A stretch of 39,271 nt of DNA from Firmicutes bacterium HGW-Firmicutes-4 (lineage in GTDB: Bacteria > Bacillota > Clostridia > Eubacteriales > Eubacteriaceae). This document shows positions 23,417-32,024 of this stretch, in pieces. Location: NCBI GenBank assembly GCA_002841405.1, contig PGZR01000024.1:1-39271 (forward strand). Direction: 5' to 3'. How positions within the stretch are numbered: the first letter of the stretch is position 1; every line of letters begins with the position of its first letter. The notes below the pieces were generated by a model. That model searched no databases, was not told where the DNA came from, and worked only from the letters and a program-made list of their open reading frames with translations. Position numbers and translations under genes: made by a program.

Positions 23417-25600
23417 CTATTTTACTTTCTGCCAGAAGCCCCGGTAGCCGAGGATCCGGGTGGTATTTAAGATGGTCAGGATTGCGGCGCCGACATCGGC
23501 GAAAATGGCCAGATACATTTCACCCATGCCAAAGAAGGTCAGGGTCAGTACCGTGATTTTAATCCCCAATGCCAGGACGATGTTCTGAATCATGATCCGG
23601 CGGGTATATTTGGCAATATCCACCGACTTGACAATATCCATGGGATCATCTTTCATTAAAATGATATCGGCGGCTTCAATGGCGGCATCCGAACCCAGAG
23701 CGCCCATGGCAATACCGGCATCGGCCATGGCCAGCACTGGAGCATCGTTCATGCCGTCGCCGACAAAGATGGTTTTACCATCCTTATTATCCGCTTTAAT
23801 TTTTTCAAAAGCGGCCACCTTATCCTGGGGTAAACAATCGCCCCACACTTCATCCAGCTGCAGCTGCTGACCGATCTGGTTGGCAACCCGGACATTATCA
23901 CCGCTGAGCATGACCGTTTTTTTGGTACCCAGCCGTTTCAGCTGCTGCAGGGTGGCCAAAGCATTTTCCTTAACCATATCCCCCAGCACCAGATAACCAG
24001 CCAGTTGATTGTTGATGGTGATATACACGAGGGTGCCGGCTTCATTATTTTCAGCCGGGCTAATCTGATGATCCAACAACAGACTCTTGTTTCCAGCCAG
24101 GATCACCTGATCGTCGACTTCAACCCGGGTTCCTTTGCCAGGAATTTCGGCATAATTTTTTAGCCGTGTTTCGTCTACTTCCGCTTGGGCATAAACAGTG
24201 ATCGCCTTGCCGATGGGATGGTTGGAATAGTGTTCCCCAGCGGCCGCGGCAGCCAATAACTCGGCTTCGCTAAACCCGGCTGCCGGTACGGTTTTGATGA
24301 CCTTGAATTCACCCTGGGTCAACGTTCCGGTTTTGTCAAAAACAAAGACATTGGTCTGATAAAGAACATCCAGATAATTTCCGCCTTTAATCAGCACCCC
24401 TTCTTTGGAGGCCCGGCCGATACCTCCAAAATAACTGATCGGTATCGATAACACCAGGGCACAGGGACAGGAGACCACCAGAAAGATCAAGCTCTGATAA
24501 AACCAGGTTTCCCAGGAGGCCCCGGGAATCACCAGCGGCGGAATAATGGCCATAGCAATGGCGGAAAATACCACAATGGGGGTATAATAATGAGAAAATC
24601 GGGTAATAAACTTTTCCGTTTTACCTTTTTTATCACTGGCTTCTTCAATCAGATGCATAATTTTCATGGCGGTGGAGTTTTCATAGTCTTTGGTGACCAG
24701 CACCTTCAGTACTGCGTTGCCATTAATCATCCCGCTGAGGATTTCATCCCCCTTTTCGACCTTGCGGGGGTAGGATTCCCCGGTCAACGGAGAGGTATCC
24801 AAATGTGAAACCCCTTCCATGACGATCCCATCCGCCGGAATTTTTTCGCCGGATTTAATCACCAACACATCCCCCACCTTAACTTGTTTAGCATCAATGA
24901 CCATCTCACCATCGGGACCCACCCGATTGGCAGTAATCGCATTGAAGCTGATGGTTTCAGCAATCGACCGGCGGGCATTGTCGACGGCCCGATCCTGGAA
25001 ATATTCGCCGATCCCAAAAAAGATCATGACCCCGGCGGCTTCCGGCCATTCGGTTAAGACTAACGCGCCAAAGGTGGCGATGGTCATCAGGAAATTTTCG
25101 TCGAAGATCTGACCTTGACCGATATTTCGAAAGGCCAGCCGAATCACCCGATACCCGGCTAGTACATAAGCGGCCAGGAAAACCCCGATGGTGACCATTC
25201 CCAGATTGGCCGGTAGCATTACCTGGAACACAAAACCCAGAATAAATAACCCGATGGCTGTGATCAACTCCAGTTTCTGCCGTTTATCCATATCACCCAA
25301 AGCCTGCCCGAATTCAGGGACGGCCTGGCTGTTCTGCTGACCACCGCTACAGTCGCAGGAATCAGTCCCAACTGTCGATTTCCGGCTTTGGGAAACCACC
25401 ACGTGGGGTTCCAGCGAATGAACCAGTTTGACGATCGCATCATAGGTTTCTTCCTGAGTAAAGCCTTCCCCTTCGTCAATCACCAGTGAACCGGTTGCCA
25501 GGGACAGGCTGGCCGCTCTGACATTGGGCATTTTGCCAACCAGCTTTTCGATTTTTCCGGCACAGTTGGCACAGTTTAGTCCTTCTAAAAATACTTTCAT
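23417..25600 (-). CDS. cadA: Zn/Cd-translocating P1B-type ATPase
   Basis: The 727-residue pump has an N-terminal heavy-metal domain with GLNCANCAGKIEK (CxxC, residues about 8-20) and a short Cys-rich linker DSCDCSGG. It then has eight expected membrane segments, with the transport motif SCPCALVLSIP in the sixth. Catalytic motifs are DKTGTLT (phosphorylated Asp), HPIGKA, SGDN and GDGMNDAPVLAMADAGIAMG. The CPC motif plus a lysine-bearing segment after GDGMNDAP fits the P1B-2 (Zn/Cd/Pb) class. It exports metal across the cytoplasmic membrane with ATP. It is 24 bases behind an ArsR/SmtB repressor gene, forming a two-gene metal-resistance unit controlled by the operator at 25954-25967. Confidence 0.92.
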   Translation of the reverse strand: MKVFLEGLNCANCAGKIEKLVGKMPNVRAASLSLATGSLVIDEGEGFTQEETYDAIVKLVHSLEPHVVVSQSRKSTVGTDSCDCSGGQQNSQAVPEFGQALGDMDKRQKLELITAIGLFILGFVFQVMLPANLGMVTIGVFLAAYVLAGYRVIRLAFRNIGQGQIFDENFLMTIATFGALVLTEWPEAAGVMIFFGIGEYFQDRAVDNARRSIAETISFNAITANRVGPDGEMVIDAKQVKVGDVLVIKSGEKIPADGIVMEGVSHLDTSPLTGESYPRKVEKGDEILSGMINGNAVLKVLVTKDYENSTAMKIMHLIEEASDKKGKTEKFITRFSHYYTPIVVFSAIAMAIIPPLVIPGASWETWFYQSLIFLVVSCPCALVLSIPISYFGGIGRASKEGVLIKGGNYLDVLYQTNVFVFDKTGTLTQGEFKVIKTVPAAGFSEAELLAAAAAGEHYSNHPIGKAITVYAQAEVDETRLKNYAEIPGKGTRVEVDDQVILAGNKSLLLDHQISPAENNEAGTLVYITINNQLAGYLVLGDMVKENALATLQQLKRLGTKKTVMLSGDNVRVANQIGQQLQLDEVWGDCLPQDKVAAFEKIKADNKDGKTIFVGDGMNDAPVLAMADAGIAMGALGSDAAIEAADIILMKDDPMDIVKSVDIAKYTRRIMIQNIVLALGIKITVLTLTFFGMGEMYLAIFADVGAAILTILNTTRILGYRGFWQKVK

Positions 25601-25624
25601 GCTGATAACCTCTTTTCAATATCC

Positions 25625-25936
25625 CTAATGATGACTTAAATGGGTGATCGTTAGCAGCACTATCACTTCCACATGGGCATCATCCAGATGATAAAATTTC
25701 ATTTGACCTTCTTTTCGGTAACTGATGATTCGTTTATCTTTTAGGATTCGCAATTGATGGGATACTGCCGTACGACTGACATCTACCAGACTGACAATAT
25801 CATTCACACACAACTCGCCATTTTCAAACAGCGCTGAGACAATTTTTATCCGGGTGGGATCACCCAGCACCTTAAAAAATTCGGCTACCTCAAACAAGGT
25901 TTCCTCACTGTGATCGTTTTTCAAAACTTTATTCAT
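25625..25936 (-). CDS. ArsR/SmtB-family metal-sensing repressor (CzrA/CadC-like)
   Basis: The 103-residue winged-helix dimeric repressor has FKVLGDPTRIKIVSALFENGELCVNDI followed by the recognition helix VSRTAVSHQLRILKDKRII. The C-terminal helix DDAHVEVIVLLTITHLSHH has the Asp-x-His and His-x-x-His spacing of the alpha-5 zinc site of SmtB and CzrA. The ELCVND stretch keeps only one cysteine of the CadC alpha-3N motif. Zinc-type sensing through alpha-5 is therefore more likely than cadmium sensing through alpha-3. It should repress itself and the pump until metal binds. AAGGAG precedes the ATG. Confidence 0.9.
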   Translation of the reverse strand: MNKVLKNDHSEETLFEVAEFFKVLGDPTRIKIVSALFENGELCVNDIVSLVDVSRTAVSHQLRILKDKRIISYRKEGQMKFYHLDDAHVEVIVLLTITHLSHH

Positions 25937-25953
25937 CTCTACTCCTTAATACG

Positions 25954-25967
25954 TGAACACTTGCTCA
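25954..25967. promoter_or_regulatory. ArsR/SmtB-type operator
   Basis: TGAACACTTGCTCA is a 6-2-6 inverted repeat (TGAACA/TGCTCA, one mismatch) of the TGAACA type bound by SmtB, CzrA and CadC. It lies 17 bases upstream of the repressor start codon. Confidence 0.65.
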
Positions 25968-26032
25968 CTTATTAACGTAATGTTAGCATATTTTCTTGCC
26001 CGAATCAAGCACAATTTTAGCCGCAATAAATA

Positions 26033-26061
26033 TTGACATTTGTCAGGAATAGTGATAATTT
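26033..26061 (+). promoter_or_regulatory. Promoter and palindrome upstream of the UROD-family gene
   Basis: TTGACA (26033-26038) and TAATTT (26056-26061) are 17 bases apart. The -35 box is part of the perfect palindrome TGACATTTGTCA (26034-26045), a possible operator. A second TATAAT at 26069-26074 lacks a matching -35. Confidence 0.5.
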
Positions 26062-26115
26062 GAACCCGTATAATATTTTAGACGATTTCAATTAAAAGGA
26101 TAAAGGTCGATATAA

Positions 26116-27273
26116 ATGAGTAATACCAAACGATTATTGGACGAACGATTGATCCGTATTGAAAAAGCTGTTAATCTGGAAAAACCAGACCGGATTCCTA
26201 TTTTTGCCTTAAACGGCCCTGAGGTCGCCGTTGACTATTGCGGCCGTCACCTTAAAGCCGCCACCTGGGATCTGGAGATAATCCGGGAATGCCTGCCCAT
26301 TTACTATCGGGATATGAAGGTGGATGGCACCTCCTCGGCTTTTTTACGATGCCCCGGGACGTACACAACCATCGGTTCCCAGAATTTTGTCCCAAATAAG
26401 GATGGCTTTATGCAGCATCCCGAGGTCTGCGGAATGCTGGCCGATGAGTATGAAGCCCTGATTAAGGATCCCTTTAAGACTTTGGTGGATAAGGTCCTGC
26501 CCCGGCAATACAAGGCCTTTGATCAGCCCGGGATGCTGGGCGGATTGAACCTGGCCAAGGGGGCCCTCAGTCATCTGCGCCATACCAAAATCCTCCAGGA
26601 AATTGACGCCCACTGTAGTGAGACAGTGGGCGTCCCGATTATTTCGGCTAACATGATCGAAGCCCCCTTTGATTTCCTGGCTGATCAACTCCGCAGTTTT
26701 AAGGGTATTTCGGTGGATATGCATCGCTGTCCCGAGCTGGTGGAGCAGGCCTGTGAAGCCCTGTTTCCGCTGCTGCTGCGGTGGGCTGTGACCAGCTATC
26801 CCGGGCCGCCCAAAAAAATCCCGGCTATTTTTATGCCCCTGCATATGCCGTCATTTTTAAACCCCAAACAGTTTGAACGTTTTTACTGGCCGACCTTCTC
26901 CCGGCTGGTCAACACCCTTACCGGCATGGGCTATACGGTGACCTTATTTTTTGAAGGTAACTGGTCGAAATTATATGATTATCTGGGCAGCCTGAACCCC
27001 CATGTGGTGGGGATTTTTGAATACGGCGAACTAAAGACGATTAAGGAAAAGGTCGGCCAGACCATGTGCATCATGGGTAACTACCCCATTTCAGCCCTAA
27101 AATCCCAGTCCACCGAAGAATGTCTTGATCTAGCCAAAAAAATGATTGATGCAGGGGCTCCCGGAGGTGGCTATATTTTTACCACCGGCAAAGCCATTCT
27201 CCGGGGCAAAGGCCTGGATTTGGAAAAACTTCAGGCGGTCCATCAGTATGTAATCGATCACGGAAAATATTAG
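26116..27273 (+). CDS. Uroporphyrinogen decarboxylase-family protein, methyltransferase-like
   Basis: The 385-residue soluble protein shows the TIM-barrel UROD fold used by corrinoid methyltransferases such as MtaA and MtbA: RIEKAVNLEKPDRIPIFAL at the start, MHRCPELVEQACEALFPLL near residue 200, IFMPLHMPSFLNPKQFERFYWPTFSRLV near 240, and AGAPGGGYIFTTGKAILRG near the end. True heme-pathway HemE motifs are absent. The His-x-Cys zinc site of MtaA-type enzymes is not seen where expected; that strand reads VTLFFEGNW. It may therefore demethylate a substrate by another mechanism or have a new role. It is a candidate partner for the orphan corrinoid proteins of this region, but its substrate is unknown. 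A 50-codon gene follows 11 bases later. Confidence 0.8.
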   Translation: MSNTKRLLDERLIRIEKAVNLEKPDRIPIFALNGPEVAVDYCGRHLKAATWDLEIIRECLPIYYRDMKVDGTSSAFLRCPGTYTTIGSQNFVPNKDGFMQHPEVCGMLADEYEALIKDPFKTLVDKVLPRQYKAFDQPGMLGGLNLAKGALSHLRHTKILQEIDAHCSETVGVPIISANMIEAPFDFLADQLRSFKGISVDMHRCPELVEQACEALFPLLLRWAVTSYPGPPKKIPAIFMPLHMPSFLNPKQFERFYWPTFSRLVNTLTGMGYTVTLFFEGNWSKLYDYLGSLNPHVVGIFEYGELKTIKEKVGQTMCIMGNYPISALKSQSTEECLDLAKKMIDAGAPGGGYIFTTGKAILRGKGLDLEKLQAVHQYVIDHGKY

Positions 27274-27284
27274 CGAGGTGTTAT

Positions 27285-27437
27285 ATGGAAACCATCAAAT
27301 CTGAGTATCTGGATTATTTTGAAAGCTACGCCGCCCGACATCCCGAACTAACTGAAGAGGATATAGCCATTATGGCTGATCCCTGGGATGTCAACGAAGA
27401 TATGCTGTTGGGCTATGTGTTATCTTTATTAATTTAG
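27285..27437 (+). CDS. Small acidic protein (50 aa) following the UROD-family gene
   Basis: An ATG at 27285 behind GAGGTG opens a 50-codon frame, METIKSEYLDYFESYAARHP to GYVLSLLI, ending at TAG 27437. It has 11 acidic residues and two predicted helices (residues 1-17 and 36-50) around a TEEDIAIMADPWD middle. It starts 11 bases after the UROD-family stop and is followed directly by a terminator, so the two genes form one unit. I do not recognise the family. Confidence 0.6.
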   Translation: METIKSEYLDYFESYAARHPELTEEDIAIMADPWDVNEDMLLGYVLSLLI

Positions 27438-27465
27438 GATCCTGCCTGACCATTAAAAATGACGC

Positions 27466-27504
27466 AAAAAAGCAGTGATGGGTTCGCGCCATCGCTGCTT
27501 TTTT
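27466..27504. terminator. Bidirectional terminator between the UROD unit and nfo
   Basis: AAAAAAGCAGTGATGG and CCATCGCTGCTTTTTT pair with one mismatch around a GTTCGCG loop, with T runs both ways. Confidence 0.85.
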
Positions 27505-27527
27505 GTCGTGACAAGTAATTTTGGTGC

Positions 27528-28355
27528 TCAAAAGGATCGTAGCAAGGCAATTTCTTTTTGATAATCTAAAGTGACCTGCTGGGGTGTTTCCAGAAAAAAG
27601 GGCAAATCTTTCAGCTGGGGATGGGTAACAATCTGTTGAAAGGTTTCAATTCCCAGGGTTCCCAATCCTATTTTTTCGTGGCGGTCTTTGTTGCTGTTAA
27701 AGGGCATCATGCTGTCATTTAAGTGCAGACATTTTAAGTAATCGAGGCCGATGATCCGATCAAAATCTGCCAGCACACCATCCAGATTTCCGGCGATATC
27801 ATAGCCGCCGGAATAAACGTGGCAGGTATCCAGACAGATCCCCATTTTTTCGGGTAAGACCACCTGATCGATGATCATCTTCAATTCTTCAAAATTCCGC
27901 CCAATTTCGGTGCCTTTGCCAGACATGGTTTCCAGTACCACCGTGGCTTTCTGATCAGCCCACATTTCCGCGTTGAGAATCTCAACAATCGCTGTAATCC
28001 CCTCTGCCACCCCCTGACCGGTGTGGCTGCCGGGGTGAAAATTATACAGTTCACAGGGTAGTTCTTCCAGTCGCAGCAGGTCTTCTTTAAAGACCATCCG
28101 GGCAAATTCCCGGGTTTCCGGTTTGGCCGAGCACATATTAAGAGTGTAGGGGGCATGGGCCAGCAGTGGGCCAAACCCCTGAGTCTCGATAATCTGCCGG
28201 AGTCCGGCTACATCTTTGAGATCAAGGGCCTTGGCCTTACCACCCCGGGGATTCCGGGTGAAAAATTGGAAGGTGTTGGCTTCAATTTTTACCGCTTCTT
28301 GACCAGCTCTGGTAAATCCAGCGGCGATCGACAGGTGAGGTCCAATTATTAACAT
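27528..28355 (-). CDS. nfo: Endonuclease IV (deoxyribonuclease IV)
   Basis: The 275-residue TIM-barrel enzyme cuts DNA at abasic sites using three zinc ions. Zinc ligands can be followed along the chain: GPHLS (His7), LLAHAPY, LYNFHPGSHTG, VVLETMSGKG, GICLDTCHVYSGGYD, CLHLNDS, and NKDRHEKIGLG, with FFLETPQ near the end. The length is normal. Start ATG 28355 follows AAGGAGAT. It stands alone on the minus strand. With xth the window carries both structural classes of AP endonuclease. Confidence 0.94.
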   Translation of the reverse strand: MLIIGPHLSIAAGFTRAGQEAVKIEANTFQFFTRNPRGGKAKALDLKDVAGLRQIIETQGFGPLLAHAPYTLNMCSAKPETREFARMVFKEDLLRLEELPCELYNFHPGSHTGQGVAEGITAIVEILNAEMWADQKATVVLETMSGKGTEIGRNFEELKMIIDQVVLPEKMGICLDTCHVYSGGYDIAGNLDGVLADFDRIIGLDYLKCLHLNDSMMPFNSNKDRHEKIGLGTLGIETFQQIVTHPQLKDLPFFLETPQQVTLDYQKEIALLRSF

Positions 28356-28461
28356 CTTATATCTCCTTGTAATTTTATTGCCATTTAATATCTTTATAAG
28401 AATCTATTTTTCTATTTTATTTTTAATTATTACTAAAAGTTCTACATTTCTTATAATTTTC

Positions 28462-28490
28462 TTGATTATCTTTTCCACTTGTTATAAGAT
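28462..28490 (+). promoter_or_regulatory. Candidate promoter of the HdeD-like gene
   Basis: TTGATT (28462-28467) and TAAGAT (28485-28490) are 17 bases apart, about 50 bases upstream of the start codon. Confidence 0.45.
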
Positions 28491-28538
28491 ATAGTTGATT
28501 TGATTTACTCAATATTTTATTTTTGAAAGGAAGAAATA

Positions 28539-29063
28539 ATGAATGATTTTTTAAGAATGTCCAAAACATTGGGGATTGTTGTCGCTGTCCTGATGATCAT
28601 CCTCGGCGGCCTGATCTTTTTTGCGCCGTTATTCGCAGCCCAAATGATTATGTGGTTTTTTATTTCCGGTTTAATTATTTACGGCCTTTTTCACATCATA
28701 GTTTTCGCCAAAAGCGAAATCAAAAATGGCTGGAGTCTGACCTCCGGCATCATGGCTGTCTTACTGGGAGTTCTGCTGATTTTCTCCGATCCATTGTCCC
28801 GGGCCAGCACCTTGGCGTTTATGCTCGCTTTCATAGCACTGTCCACTGGCATGAACCAGGTTACGGCTTCATCGGTAATGAAAAAGCAGGGGGCTAACGG
28901 AACCGGCTGGCTACTGGCTTCGGGAATCATTAATATATTCTTATCGATTTTCCTGATTTTCAATCCCTTTGTGATGCTTCTGGGTTTCGGCATTATCGCC
29001 GGAGTGTACCTGATCTTTGGCGGCATCGCGCTCTTTGCCGAAAGCATGTCCACCCGTATCTAA
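28539..29063 (+). CDS. HdeD/DUF308-family membrane protein
   Basis: The 174-residue protein is almost entirely membrane embedded, with six hydrophobic segments (about residues 11-32, 36-55, 64-82, 88-106, 119-140 and 143-165). They are arranged as three similar pairs: GIVVAVLMIILGGLIFFAP, TSGIMAVLLGVLLIFSDP and ASGIINIFLSIFLIFNPF share the pattern of a glycine-rich helix ending in xxP. This internal repeat is characteristic of the HdeD/DUF308 family. HdeD is linked to acid tolerance in E. coli; the role in Firmicutes is unknown. GGAAG precedes the ATG, and a terminator follows. Confidence 0.82.
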   Translation: MNDFLRMSKTLGIVVAVLMIILGGLIFFAPLFAAQMIMWFFISGLIIYGLFHIIVFAKSEIKNGWSLTSGIMAVLLGVLLIFSDPLSRASTLAFMLAFIALSTGMNQVTASSVMKKQGANGTGWLLASGIINIFLSIFLIFNPFVMLLGFGIIAGVYLIFGGIALFAESMSTRI

Positions 29064-29069
29064 TAAGTA

Positions 29070-29104
29070 AAAGGATGTCTCTGAGAGACATCCTTATTTT
29101 TTTA
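29070..29104. terminator. Bidirectional terminator between the HdeD-like and ZIP genes
   Basis: AAGGATGTCTCT and AGAGACATCCTT form a near-continuous 12-bp palindromic stem followed by a T run on the plus strand. Confidence 0.8.
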
Positions 29105-29908
29105 GCCCAGTGATACATCCAGGATCATCATCAGGGTAAAACCGAACATCACGCCAATGGTGGCAATATCCCCTTCATGACCCAGCCTGGCTTCGGGAAT
29201 CAGTTCTTCAGCCACCACATAAATCATCGCCCCGGCGGCAAATGCCAGCGCAAAGGGCAGCAGCGGGGCAATAAAGACCACCGCGGCAGCTCCAATCACT
29301 GCTGCAACCGGCTCCACCATCCCGGAAAACTGACCGATCAAAAAAGCCTTACGGCGGCTCATGTTTTCTCGTCGCAACGGGATCGACACCGCCGCCCCTT
29401 CGGGAAAATTCTGAAGACCGATCCCTAAAGCCAGAGACACGGCTCCGGCCAGGGTCATCGCGGGAGATCCAGAAGCCAAGCCACCAAAAGCCACCCCCAC
29501 CGCCAGACCTTCAGGGATATTATGGAAGGTGATCGCCAACACCAGTAGCACACTCCGCTGCCAGGAGGTTTTGATCCCCTCCCGATGATTGGTGCCGGGA
29601 TGAACATGAGGCAGGATTTTATCCACCAACCACAGAAAAAAACCACCGCCTAAAAAGCCCAGAGACACAATCACATAAGCTGGCAAGGAACTGCTAACTT
29701 CAGCCATCTCAATGGCTGGCGCCAAAAGTGACCAAAAGCTGGCCGCAATCATCACCCCGGCGGCAAACCCCAACATCGCATTTAACACCTTGATGTTAAT
29801 TTCCTTGAAGAAGAAGACTAGAGATGCCCCCAGAGCGGTGACAAACCAGGTAAATAACCCGGCAAACAAGGCCAGCAGGACCGGCGGATACGCCAATAAA
29901 AATTCCAT
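29102..29908 (-). CDS. ZIP-family divalent metal transporter
   Basis: The 268-residue membrane protein has eight expected helices. Helix 4 contains [18 protein letters not shown] and helix 5 contains [17 protein letters not shown], the HNxPEG and paired NxPEG metal-site motifs of ZIP transporters. A short His-containing cytoplasmic loop ([13 protein letters not shown]) lies between helices 3 and 4. The C-terminal [17 protein letters not shown] is typical of the GufA/ZupT-like bacterial branch. Such proteins take up zinc, iron or manganese; a zinc role would complement the efflux pump at 23.4 kb, but specificity is not visible. GGAAGTG lies upstream of ATG 29908. It is monocistronic. Confidence 0.9.
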   Translation of the reverse strand: MEFLLAYPPVLLALFAGLFTWFVTALGASLVFFFKEINIKVLNAMLGFAAGVMIAASFWSLLAPAIEMAEVSSSLPAYVIVSLGFLGGGFFLWLVDKILPHVHPGTNHREGIKTSWQRSVLLVLAITFHNIPEGLAVGVAFGGLASGSPAMTLAGAVSLALGIGLQNFPEGAAVSIPLRRENMSRRKAFLIGQFSGMVEPVAAVIGAAAVVFIAPLLPFALAFAAGAMIYVVAEELIPEARLGHEGDIATIGVMFGFTLMMILDVSLG

Positions 29909-30050
29909 TTAATTCTACACTTCCTTTCACTGCTATTCGCTAACTTAAATGATTCTTATTTATCTCTCAGTATACTATAAAAAGGAGCTAAAAAACCAAT
30001 CTTTTTAAACCGTTCAGGCCCAATTTTATTGCTGCTTTTGCAAATAAACC

Positions 30051-30079
30051 TTGTTTATTCTGCTCCCCACTCCTATAAT
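30051..30079 (+). promoter_or_regulatory. Sigma-A promoter of the 94-residue protein gene
   Basis: TTGTTT (30051-30056) and TATAAT (30074-30079) are 17 bases apart. Confidence 0.65.
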
Positions 30080-30129
30080 TAATTTATCAGCCCGATACGG
30101 CTGAAATAACGCTGAAGAAGGTAATAACC

Positions 30130-30414
30130 ATGAAAAAAAGCGAATTAATTACAATCTTTAACACGGTACAGGAAAAATTTGAAGACGCTATCACCGAAGA
30201 ATTTTTTCTTCAACGTCTGAAACCCTATGCTGATGAAGATGGCTTTGTCGATTACCACAAATTAGCTATGTTTGCTCACAACGAATCTCTGGCTTCTGCA
30301 AAAGGTTTCTTTTTTGAAGTCCTTGCGGAGATTCTAGTGGATGAAGACGATGTGGTGATCGAAGACGAGCTTCCCGAAAGTGCTGATGAATCCCCTGAAG
30401 TAACCCCGGAATAA
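30130..30414 (+). CDS. Small acidic protein of unknown function
   Basis: The 94-residue protein has no signal peptide or membrane segment. A helical N-terminal half (KKSELITIFNTVQEKFEDAITEEFFLQRLKPY) leads to DEDGFVDYHKLAMFAHNESLASAKGFFFEVLAEIL and a strongly acidic tail (DEDDVVIEDELPESADESPEV). The DEDGFVDYHKL stretch looks superficially like an EF-hand loop, but the ligand positions fit poorly. I do not recognise the family. A GAAGG site lies upstream. A good promoter and a terminator show it is an independent gene. Confidence 0.7.
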   Translation: MKKSELITIFNTVQEKFEDAITEEFFLQRLKPYADEDGFVDYHKLAMFAHNESLASAKGFFFEVLAEILVDEDDVVIEDELPESADESPEVTPE

Positions 30415-30461
30415 GGACTGATCACTCCTGATCCCATCGGTAATTAACCACGATGACTTCC

Positions 30462-30504
30462 TAAAATGGCTCGACAGCAGATTTTGTGTCGGGCCATTTT
30501 TTTT
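30462..30504 (+). terminator. Terminator of the small acidic protein gene
   Basis: AAATGGC-CGACA and TGTCG-GCCATTT pair with one internal mismatch and are followed by nine T on the plus strand; it also separates the convergent pfkA. Confidence 0.8.
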
Positions 30505-30556
30505 TCGAAAAAAACAGAACGTCTAGCTGAATGCCATCCCGACCGAAAGACCACTG

Positions 30557-31654
30557 CTATTCGCCGAAGGAAACACCCAGACTTTTAGCCACCTGGATCA
30601 GCTCAGAATCGACATCCACCTGTTTGTTTTTACCAATCACCGCTTCCAGGGGGGCATCAGTCATCTTGCAATCCTGGAGTGCCACCATGCTGCCGAACTT
30701 GCCCTGGGCTATCAGCTCCACCGCCGCGACCCCGTAACGTGTCGATAAGAGCCGGTCATAGGCCGAGGTAATTCCACCACGCTGGAGATGACCCAAAACC
30801 GTATTGCGGATTTCATGATCCGATATTCTGGTTTCCAGGGCCAGGGCCAGCTTATTGCCGATGCCACCGAGCCGGACCGGATCTGGAGAATCGCCGACGA
30901 TTCGCTGAACCGTCAACTCGCCCCCCATTTCCATGGCCCCTTCAGATACCACAATGATGCTAAAGGGCAGGCCCCGCTGGCTGCGCTCATTCAACTTTGC
31001 GACAATGGCGTCCAAAGAAAAGGGAATTTCGGGAATCAGAATAACATCAGCCGATCCGGCAATCCCGGCGTGGAGAGCAATCCAGCCGGCATTGCGGCCC
31101 ATTACTTCGAGAATCATAATCCGATGGTGGGATTCCGCCGTGGTATGGAGCTTATCCAGAGCATCCACCACCACATCCACCGCTGAATTAAAACCAAAGG
31201 TGACATCGGTTTTAGACAGATCATTGTCAATCGTTTTGGGCACCCCGATGACGTTAACCCCTTTCCGGGCAAAATCCCGGGCGCTGGTCAGGGTACCGTC
31301 GCCGCCTAACACCACCAGCACATCTACCCCTTCTTTTTTCATGTTTGCCACCGCTACATCAGAGACATCCTTTTTAACACACTGGCCATTTTCTTCCACC
31401 TGATAGTCAAAGAGATTATCCTTGTTAGAGCTGTAAAGAATCGTGCCACCTTTGTGGAGGATGCCCGAAACGCTGCGGGCATCGAGTTTGATAAAGTCGT
31501 TGTTGTACAGCCCGCGGTACCCGAACTTGTAACCAATTACCTCGTAGCCGTAGTTGGCAATGGCGGCTTTGGTTACCGCCCGGATCACCGCATTCAAGCC
31601 GGGACAGTCGCCGCCGCCTGTTAAAATCCCAATTTTTTTAACCTGATTATTCAT
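30557..31654 (-). CDS. pfkA: 6-phosphofructokinase
   Basis: The 365-residue glycolytic enzyme phosphorylates fructose 6-phosphate. It starts MNNQVKKIGILTGGGDCPGLNAVI. The phosphoryl-donor site reads VVLGGDGTLTSA, keeping the Gly that marks ATP users (pyrophosphate enzymes have Asp there). The catalytic loop is PKTIDNDL, with Lys where E. coli has Gly. MGRNAGWIA and HLQRGG complete the substrate site. This Gly/Lys combination is found in the actinobacterial-type group III enzymes; ATP use is therefore most likely but not certain. The length exceeds the 320 residues of E. coli PfkA, as in that group. GGAG precedes the ATG; a TTGTAA-17-TATAAT promoter lies about 100 bases upstream. Confidence 0.93.
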   Translation of the reverse strand: MNNQVKKIGILTGGGDCPGLNAVIRAVTKAAIANYGYEVIGYKFGYRGLYNNDFIKLDARSVSGILHKGGTILYSSNKDNLFDYQVEENGQCVKKDVSDVAVANMKKEGVDVLVVLGGDGTLTSARDFARKGVNVIGVPKTIDNDLSKTDVTFGFNSAVDVVVDALDKLHTTAESHHRIMILEVMGRNAGWIALHAGIAGSADVILIPEIPFSLDAIVAKLNERSQRGLPFSIIVVSEGAMEMGGELTVQRIVGDSPDPVRLGGIGNKLALALETRISDHEIRNTVLGHLQRGGITSAYDRLLSTRYGVAAVELIAQGKFGSMVALQDCKMTDAPLEAVIGKNKQVDVDSELIQVAKSLGVSFGE

Positions 31655-31753
31655 CGCTTTTCTCCATTCTTTATCATAAATTTTATCACCCGGGATCTTG
31701 ATGCAACTCTAAATTAGCATTGATCCTGACAATTGTTATCGTTTCATACTATC

Positions 31754-31782
31754 ATTATATAGGAGCAACCATCAAATTACAA
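31754..31782 (-). promoter_or_regulatory. Candidate promoter of pfkA
   Basis: TTGTAA (31782-31777) and TATAAT (31759-31754) on the minus strand are 17 bases apart. In the remaining 31783-32024 stretch I see no further gene and no convincing plus-strand promoter for the lipoprotein. Confidence 0.55.
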
Positions 31783-32024
31783 AGACTATCGAGATTAACG
31801 CCGCTTTTTTGCCCTAATCCTTAAAAATCTTTAGTCTGGCGTCTTCTTATGGTTTCCGGCAATGCTCTGCATTTTATTTTTTTACGGTGATTATTCCTGT
31901 TCCCTCGGGGTACACAATAAGATAGAAAAAACAAAATCAGGGTCTCGCATCAGACGATGCCGTCGCACCCACGTTATTTACGGTAAAACCTTGCAGGAAT
32001 GAAAGAAAGGACAGGTCTAATCAA

